A stretch of DNA of 6,893 nt. It comes from Eubacterium sp. CAG:248. Its GTDB lineage: Bacteria; Bacillota; Clostridia; Lachnospirales; Lachnospiraceae. Where the stretch lies: the NCBI GenBank assembly GCA_000436475.1, contig FR886214.1, forward strand, positions 1 to 6,893, in the 5' to 3' direction. How positions within the stretch are numbered: position 1 is the stretch's first letter; each line of letters starts with the position of its first letter. The notes under the pieces are model-generated. The model saw nothing but the letters and a program-made list of their open reading frames with translations. It was not told the DNA's origin and did no database searches. This document shows positions 6,808 through 6,893 of the stretch, piece after piece. The position numbers were made by a program, and so were the translations under genes.

Positions 6808-6893
6808 CAGTCGCATTTTGCTTCGCAAAACAATGAGGTGAATACCTCTGCTCCTGCAAGGGCAGTCGCATTTTGCTTCGCAAAACAAGGAGG
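6808..6893 (+). repeat. Intergenic hairpin repeat: two exact 26-base copies with a 29-base structured spacer
   Basis: The 26-base sequence CAGTCGCATTTTGCTTCGCA followed by AAACAA occurs identically at 6808-6833 and 6863-6888, a period of 55. Each copy contains the hairpin TTTTGC-TTC-GCAAAA. The 29-base spacer holds GAGGT-GAAT-ACCTC (6835-6848), and a further stem CTGCTC/GGGCAG (6848-6853 with 6860-6865, one G-U pair) overlaps the start of the second copy. The first copy begins directly after the TAA of the phosphodiesterase gene. None of the hairpins is followed by a T-run, so it is not a classical terminator. It most resembles a family of extragenic palindromic elements, but its copy number elsewhere cannot be judged from here, and it is cut by the window end. 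Confidence 0.75.
6887..6893 (+). promoter_or_regulatory. Possible ribosome binding site of a downstream gene
   Basis: AAGGAGG at the very end of the window is a near-perfect Shine-Dalgarno sequence, and it directly follows the second repeat copy. If a start codon lies within about 5-10 bases past the window, a third gene of this cluster begins there. In the first copy the same offset carries TGAGGTG, also purine-rich, so the motif may instead be part of the repeat family. Confidence 0.35.

Noticed and set aside
6808..6893. CRISPR-like spacing (26-base repeats, 29-base spacer, internal palindrome)
   Set aside because: Only two copies are visible, the 'spacer' forms a hairpin of its own and shares a stem with the second repeat, and no cas gene is present. 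An extragenic repeat fits better, though the sequence past the window could change this.

Overview
The window is AT-rich and reads like a chromosomal segment of a low-GC Firmicute. A gut-type Clostridia, probably Lachnospiraceae, is my best guess. The reasons are AGA/ATA-heavy codon use, strong AGGAGG-type ribosome binding sites, a eukaryotic-type NADP isocitrate dehydrogenase, a CmpB-like membrane protein and a membrane-anchored glycerophosphodiesterase. The assignment rests on protein resemblance and composition only. All five genes lie on the + strand.

Region 1 (2-2972) holds two adjacent genes 13 bases apart, probably co-transcribed from a promoter before the window. The first is the 3' end of a gene with a tandem Lys/Pro/Glu hexapeptide block followed by a short globular domain of unknown function. 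The second encodes an 803-residue secreted protein with a signal peptide, a duplicated module of about 85-99 residues, one Listeria-Bacteroides (Flg_new/InlB B-type) repeat near its C-terminus and no recognisable wall or membrane anchor. Together they look like a lineage-specific surface or exported pair whose function I cannot name.

Region 2 (2973-4320) is a self-contained housekeeping unit. A near-consensus promoter (TTTACA, 17-base spacer, TATAAT) starts five bases after the stop of the surface gene. It is followed by an untranslated leader of about 50 bases, a complete icd gene, and a perfect 15-bp-stem hairpin that may act as a terminator. The enzyme supplies 2-oxoglutarate and NADPH.

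Region 3 (4367-6807) holds two membrane-protein genes 14 bases apart: a 202-residue CmpB-family protein (PF06541 type) and a 605-residue protein that fuses a multi-pass membrane domain to a glycerophosphodiester phosphodiesterase domain. They are likely co-transcribed and act at the cell envelope. I found no convincing promoter of their own.

Region 4 (6808-6893) is a short non-coding tail. It holds two exact copies of a 26-base hairpin-forming sequence separated by 29 bases that also contain hairpins. It ends at the window edge in AAGGAGG, which may be the ribosome binding site of the next gene. This is the least explained structure in the window. I see no CRISPR system, transposase, phage gene, tRNA or rRNA.
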